From the NCBI RefSeq assembly GCF_004570345.1, contig NZ_SPQM01000102.1:1-18305 (forward strand): a DNA stretch of 18,305 bases, in the 5' to 3' direction. The notes under the pieces were generated by a model that was not told the DNA's origin, searched no databases, and saw only the letters and a program-made list of their open reading frames with translations. The stretch is from Blastococcus sp. CT_GayMR20. GTDB lineage: Bacteria; Actinomycetota; Actinomycetes; Mycobacteriales; Geodermatophilaceae. Below, piece after piece: positions 14,868 through 18,305 of the stretch. Position 1 is the first letter of the stretch; the number at the start of each line of letters is the position of its first letter. The translations under genes were made by a program, and so were the position numbers.

Positions 14868-15875
14868 GTGCTGAAGCGTCGCGTTCCCCGGGTGCTGGTC
14901 TCCGGGTTCCTCCTGACCGTCGCGGTGACGGGGCTAGCTGCCTGCCGGACCTCGCCGAACGTCGCCGCCTACGTCGGCGAGAGCACGGTGAGCGTCTCCG
15001 AGCTGGATGCCGCCGTGGCCGACCGGCTCACCGACGAGCGCGTCGCCGCCTTCGCCGCCACGGACGAGGCCGGTTTCACCCGCCGGGTCCTCGGCCTGCT
15101 GGTGCAGCAGGAGGTCTACGCCGAGGCCGCCGAGCGCTACGACGTCGAGGTGGACAACGACGACGTCCGGGCGCGGATCGAGCAGCTGCTCGGCGAGGAC
15201 GACCCCGACGAGGTCTACGCCCAGCTCGCCGACCAGGGCATCAGCCGGGGCGACGTGTTCGAGAACGTTCGCCAGCTGCTCACCCGCGAGCAGATCGCCG
15301 AGTCCGACGGCCAGGCCGAGGGGCTGGACGTCGCCGCCCTGCAGGCACGGTACGAGGAGACCCGCGAGAGCCTCGGCGAGCTGTCGTTCGGCTACATCGC
15401 GGTGCCCGACCAGCCCACGGCCGACTCCGTCCTCGCCCAGCTCACCGCCAACCCGGCCGGCTACGCGGCCATCGCGGCCCAGTACCCGGGCGAGTTCACG
15501 CTGCCCGCCCTGGAGTCGCGCACCGCCGAGGAGCTGCCCTCCGTGCTGGTCGAGGGGATCACCGGCGCGGCACCCAACACCGGCTTCACCACGCCCATCC
15601 CCGAGACCGGGGGCATCGTCGTCACCTTCGTGGAGGGCACCGTCTACCCCTCGTTCGAGGAGGTCCGGCCCCAGCTGGAGCAGGAGGCCTCGCAGGCCGC
15701 CGAGCAGGCCGGGACCGAGCTCGTCGCCGAGGTACGCCGCGACCTCGGGGTCACCGTGAACCCGCGGTTCGGGGTCCTCGAGGACGCCCGGCTCGTCCCG
15801 GCCGACGGTGGTGTCGTGGACATCCTCGAGGACGAGACCGAGACCGAGCAGCCGGCGGGCGTGCCGGCCGAGTAG
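14868..15875 (+). CDS. SurA/parvulin-like lipoprotein (probable chaperone)
   Basis: This 335-aa exported lipoprotein has positive residues (KRR), a hydrophobic core and the lipobox LAAC ending at Cys26. Residues about 31-150 resemble the SurA N-terminal chaperone region, rich in helices. Residues about 165-258 align by eye with a parvulin (PpiC) domain. The expected histidine motif at the start of that domain reads SFGYIAV here, and the double-glycine segment is missing, so isomerase activity is doubtful; a holdase role outside the membrane is more likely. The tail is acidic. GTG 14868 is chosen because it puts the signal peptide at the N-terminus; GTG 14850, six codons upstream, is the alternative. 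M. tuberculosis has a lipoprotein gene (lpqU) nearby, but of another family. Family assignment is moderate. Confidence 0.8.
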   Translation: MLKRRVPRVLVSGFLLTVAVTGLAACRTSPNVAAYVGESTVSVSELDAAVADRLTDERVAAFAATDEAGFTRRVLGLLVQQEVYAEAAERYDVEVDNDDVRARIEQLLGEDDPDEVYAQLADQGISRGDVFENVRQLLTREQIAESDGQAEGLDVAALQARYEETRESLGELSFGYIAVPDQPTADSVLAQLTANPAGYAAIAAQYPGEFTLPALESRTAEELPSVLVEGITGAAPNTGFTTPIPETGGIVVTFVEGTVYPSFEEVRPQLEQEASQAAEQAGTELVAEVRRDLGVTVNPRFGVLEDARLVPADGGVVDILEDETETEQPAGVPAE

Positions 15876-15896
15876 GGCCGCGCCCCGGCGTTCCCG

Positions 15897-15902
15897 GAGA
15901 CT
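15897..15902 (+). promoter_or_regulatory. Possible leaderless -10 before mazG
   Basis: GAGACT fits nAnnnT and ends six bases before GTG 15909. The match is weak on its own and gains support only from the identical spacing before the genes on both sides. Confidence 0.35.
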
Positions 15903-15908
15903 GGGCCG

Positions 15909-16814
15909 GTGCCCGTCGCCCTCGTCGTCACCGTGAGCCCGCGTCTGCCCGGCCTGCTCGGCCCCGCCGGGTGGCGGGCGGTCACCTCGGCCCCGGCTCT
16001 CGCCGCGCTTCCGGGCGCCGCGGCCACGGCCGATGTACTGCGGGCCGACGGCTGGACGGTCACCGACGTCCCCGATGTCGCCGCCCTGACCCGGGACGTC
16101 GTCCTCCTCGCGGCCCCGGGCGAGACCCCGGGGAAGTCCGTCGCCGGCGCACAGGAGCCGGCGGGGGCGCGGCTGCTGGACGTCGCCGCCGTGATGGACC
16201 GCCTGCGGTCGCCGGGCGGCTGTCCCTGGGACGCCGAGCAGACCCACTCCTCGCTGCGCGGCTACCTGCTCGAGGAGGCGCACGAGGCCTACGACGCGAT
16301 CGTGGACGACGACCCGGCGGCGATGCGCGAGGAGCTCGGCGACGTGCTGCTGCAGGTGGTCTTCCACGCCCGGGTGGCGGCGGAGGCGGCGCCGGAGCGA
16401 CGGTTCGACATCGACGACGTCGCCGGCGACCTGGTCGACAAGCTGGTGCGCCGGCACCCGCACGTGTTCGGCGACGCCGGCCCGCGCGACGTCGCGGAGG
16501 TCGAGGCGGGCTGGGAGGAGATCAAGAAGGCGGAGAAGCAGCGCCGCTCACCCACCGAGGGCGTCTCCCGCTCCCAGCCGGCCGCCGCGTGGGGGCAGGC
16601 CCTGGTGCGCCGCGCCGCCCGGGTCGGGCTCCCCACCCCGCAGCCCGCGGACCTGACCGTCGACAGCCCCGAGGAGCTGGGGGAGCGGCTGCTCGGCGTC
16701 GTCGCCGCGGCCGAGCAGCGGGGCTGGGACGTCGAGGACGCCCTGCGCGAGGCCGTGCGCCGCTACGCCGGTGAGCTCGACGCTGAAGCCGCGGCACGGT
16801 CCGCGGGGGACTGA
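15909..16814 (+). CDS. mazG: Nucleoside triphosphate pyrophosphohydrolase MazG
   Basis: MazG hydrolyses (deoxy)nucleoside triphosphates to monophosphates and pyrophosphate. In mycobacteria it clears damaged nucleotides such as 5-OH-dCTP. The 301-aa protein has the family block LRSPGGCPWDAEQTHSSLR (99-117), the metal-binding EEAHE (122-126, EExxE) and ELGD (142-145, ExxD), followed by KLVRRHPHVFGD (178-189) and WEEIKKAEK (202-210). The first 90 residues are not MazG-like and resemble the N-terminal extension of actinobacterial MazG; their function is unknown. GTG 15909 has no Shine-Dalgarno sequence but a -10-like hexamer at leaderless spacing. It lies 33 bp after the SurA-like gene, so cotranscription is also possible. 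Confidence 0.93.
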   Translation: MPVALVVTVSPRLPGLLGPAGWRAVTSAPALAALPGAAATADVLRADGWTVTDVPDVAALTRDVVLLAAPGETPGKSVAGAQEPAGARLLDVAAVMDRLRSPGGCPWDAEQTHSSLRGYLLEEAHEAYDAIVDDDPAAMREELGDVLLQVVFHARVAAEAAPERRFDIDDVAGDLVDKLVRRHPHVFGDAGPRDVAEVEAGWEEIKKAEKQRRSPTEGVSRSQPAAAWGQALVRRAARVGLPTPQPADLTVDSPEELGERLLGVVAAAEQRGWDVEDALREAVRRYAGELDAEAAARSAGD

Positions 16815-16860
16815 GGCCGCCGCCGGGGCGAGGCTCGCGACCGCGGCGCACCGGGCTGGC

Positions 16861-18150
<1,290 letters not shown>

Positions 18151-18159
18151 GGCAGCGGG

Positions 18160-18305
18160 ATGAGCAGCGTTCGCGGCCGGAGAGGCGGGTCGTCGTCCGA
18201 CGGCCGGCGCTCCACCGGCCGGGCGCCGCGCGTCCACTCCACGCGGCCGGTCCGCGCGGGGCTGCGGTCCGGCGCGACCAGCCGCCCGGGCCAGCGGCGG
18301 GCCGG
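18160..18305 (+). CDS. Start of FtsB/DivIC-like septum formation initiator (partial)
   Basis: An open frame starts at ATG 18160, 9 bp after eno, and runs off the window end (48 complete codons). A GAGG overlapping the eno stop (18148-18151) could be its ribosome-binding site. The visible part, beginning MSSVRGRRGGSSS, is rich in Arg, Ser and Gly, like the cytoplasmic N-terminus of actinobacterial FtsB/DivIC proteins, which continue with one membrane helix and a coiled coil. The gene after eno in M. tuberculosis (Rv1024) is of this family. No diagnostic domain is visible here, so the call rests on position and composition. Confidence 0.6.
   Translation, partial: MSSVRGRRGGSSSDGRRSTGRAPRVHSTRPVRAGLRSGATSRPGQRRA

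Noticed and set aside
11491..14874. 1127-codon plus-strand frame overlapping mfd
   Set aside because: Arg/Gly/Pro/Ala-rich translation typical of an off-frame reading of a GC-rich gene; mfd in the other frame has all family motifs.

Overview
The window is high-GC DNA with a compact core-gene layout and frequent GTG starts. Gene content (rpfB, tRNA-Gln, glmU, prs, rplY with a Ctc-type extension, pth, mfd, mazG, eno, start of an ftsB-like gene) marks it as an actinobacterial chromosome. The protein style suggests Geodermatophilaceae or a close relative, which is a judgement from memory and not a search. The set resembles the rpfB-to-eno neighbourhood of Mycobacterium tuberculosis (roughly Rv1009-Rv1024), with some local differences.

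Layout. 1-348 is non-coding and holds a possible rpfB promoter and a structured leader. 349-3227 is a tight plus-strand cluster: rpfB (peptidoglycan-cleaving resuscitation factor), ksgA/rsmA (16S rRNA dimethylase, apparently with a CTG start) and ispE (isoprenoid precursor kinase, 4-base overlap with ksgA). 3246-4981 is a minus-strand pair: an acyl desaturase followed by a TetR-family regulator. A tandem palindrome upstream of the desaturase could be the regulator's operator, and a 13-bp inverted repeat lies between the two genes. 5245-9462 is a plus-strand run: tRNA-Gln(UUG), glmU, prs, rplY, pth. These supply UDP-GlcNAc, PRPP, ribosomal protein L25 and peptidyl-tRNA recycling. 9663-11162 is a lone polyprenyl-phosphate sugar-1-phosphate transferase with an AT-richer upstream region and a strong terminator behind it, so it looks like its own transcription unit. 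11273-18305 is mfd, a parvulin/SurA-like lipoprotein, mazG, eno and the first part of an ftsB/DivIC-like gene.

How they fit together: most genes serve cell-wall growth (rpfB, glmU, ispE through polyprenyl carriers, the sugar transferase, ftsB) and translation or nucleotide upkeep (ksgA, tRNA-Gln, rplY, pth, prs, mfd, mazG), with enolase as a glycolytic anchor. I found no CRISPR array, transposase, phage gene or defence system, and no clearly new multi-gene system. The most interesting signals are regulatory: non-standard starts, a repeated leaderless-promoter pattern before three genes in a row, the candidate TetR operator, and strong hairpins at gene borders.
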